Below are positions 62,901 to 64,000 of a DNA stretch of 64,000 nucleotides, piece by piece. The notes beneath the pieces are model-generated. The model was not told the origin of the DNA. It worked only from the letters and a program-made list of their open reading frames with translations, and did not search any database. The stretch's first letter is position 1. Every line of letters starts with the position of its first letter. Source of the stretch: Oxyruncus cristatus (taxonomy: Eukaryota > Chordata > Aves > Passeriformes > Cotingidae); the NCBI GenBank assembly GCA_013399855.1, contig VXAY01001965.1, positions 434,423 to 498,422 on the forward strand. The letters run 5' to 3'. The translations under genes and the position numbers were made by a program.

Positions 62901-64000
62901 GAATAATACAGACACAGGAAATCAGGAAAATCATAATTAGTAAAAGCTTTTCATACAATTTAAAATTAAACAATAGATTTCATTTTTATAGAATATGACA
63001 ATTAAAAATTACTGGGGAAAACTCTGCAGTACTTATTAAATCCAAAATGCAGATGCAACATTTTGATTAGGAACCTCCTACACATCATCATACTGACATT
63101 TGGACAATTTATGGGAGAGAAATATTAACTTAATCTTGCCCCATTTTCTTATAGTTTTCCCAGAGGCATTTTTCCTGGACACAGTCAGAGGCAGGACAGA
63201 CTACATAGACCATTGTTATGACCTCTGGAAGACTGTTCTTTCATTCTTATGGAGCCCATCTATATATAACTACTATTTTTCTCCCCCATATCTAACTTCT
63301 TGAAAACCTATTTTGGTGATACAATTTTTTTTTCTGTGTATATTCTAATAGCTAGGGCATATTTGATAATAACAAACATAAACATGACTGACAATACAGA
63401 TGTATAGAAATTTTTGTATAGATAATCAAGACTCTAATCCCGAGAATTAGGGGAGAATTAGGGGAGCTACCATAAATACTTATACTATAATTAAAATTCA
63501 AAGACCACGGCCTTTAAGAGACTTGAGGGATCAGATTCATTGTCTTTGAGACAACTACCTATGCACATAAAATATTAAACCTGTATGTATTACTTATTGA
63601 GCCCTATATTGTTTTTTTTCCTCGTATATTGAATGCTGAACACAATCTCTTTGAACTGGAGAATGTCTGAAGTTACTATCATATAATACCTGTGGTATTT
63701 TGAATAAGGTGTTATATCTTAAGGTACTCATAGGCATTTCAAAAGTCAAGAAGCCCGTGCAATGTAGCTAACGGAGTGCTGAACTATTTTCTATTTTGGG
63801 GCAGATACAGAAAGAAAAAGAGACACAGAAGGTATCAAAAATGGAATGTTCATAATTCAGAAGTCCCCATTTGGAGTCCATAAACTTGCTTCTTGACCTT
63901 TGGCCTAACATTACATATACTTTAACTGTTCTAGGACAGGTCTTGCAGTTAGCATGTCTGATTTGGTAGACCCCATTTACAAACTTCTATATACTTCAGC
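62901..64000. other. AT-rich non-coding sequence
   Basis: The first 100 bases may be a further decayed part of the ancient CR1. The rest shows no repeat or exon, apart from a small duplicated GAGAATTAGGGGA motif at 63440-63466. The 67-codon ORF at 63100-63303 is featureless. Confidence 0.45.

Noticed and set aside
1..64000. CRISPR arrays, operons or prophage-like gene clusters
   Set aside because: No regularly spaced repeats, no dense ORFs and clear avian retroelements throughout.

Overview
This window looks like a gene-poor stretch of a bird genome, most probably a songbird (Passeriformes). I recognise no host protein-coding exon, no functional RNA gene and no CpG-island promoter. The bird assignment rests on interspersed repeats. 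There are many 5'-truncated CR1 LINE fragments with the avian 3' tail made of ATTCTATG-type units. There are two lone LTRs of avian endogenous-retrovirus type. There are also two copies of a SINE with a tRNA-Ile-like head and a CR1-like tail, a combination I know from the zebra finch (TguSINE1). The background is AT-rich, and the open reading frames listed by a six-frame scan are chance ORFs, low-complexity ORFs or repeat relics.

Layout. 1-3743: AT-rich unique sequence with an (AT)n tract and a long T tract. 3744-3889: SINE copy 1, minus strand. 4361-4497: polypyrimidine tract. 4690-5894: plus-strand CR1 with a 644-base assembly gap inside. 8378-8875: minus-strand CR1. 9781-10328: ERVL-like solo LTR, plus strand. 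11863 to about 12631: second LTR, minus strand. 12632-24044: unique sequence with a perfect 12-bp hairpin (16895-16926) and a 26-nt exact direct repeat (22491 and 23911). 24045-24720: CR1 lacking its 3' end. 24721-38694: about 14 kb with no repeat I can name. 38695-39925: an old CR1 and a short young CR1 tail. 44121-44250: CR1 tail. 46917-47053: SINE copy 2. 50732-51345: internally deleted CR1. 52715-52840 and 54839-55140: CR1 fragments. 56780-58242: a CR1 whose 5' part is inverted, matching the twin-priming model. 61490-62900: a long, strongly decayed ancient CR1 reverse-transcriptase relic.

The window is best read as intergenic or deep intronic DNA that records several ages of retrotransposition. 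These run from a very old amniote-type CR1, through avian CR1 subfamilies, to younger CR1 copies, LTRs and CR1-dependent SINEs. The SINE tail resembles CR1 3' ends, so SINE and LINE probably share one reverse transcriptase. I found no new gene system. The most informative observations are the SINE pair, the CR1 inversion, the ancient CR1 relic and the internally deleted CR1. Family names are from memory of consensus sequences and were not checked by a search.
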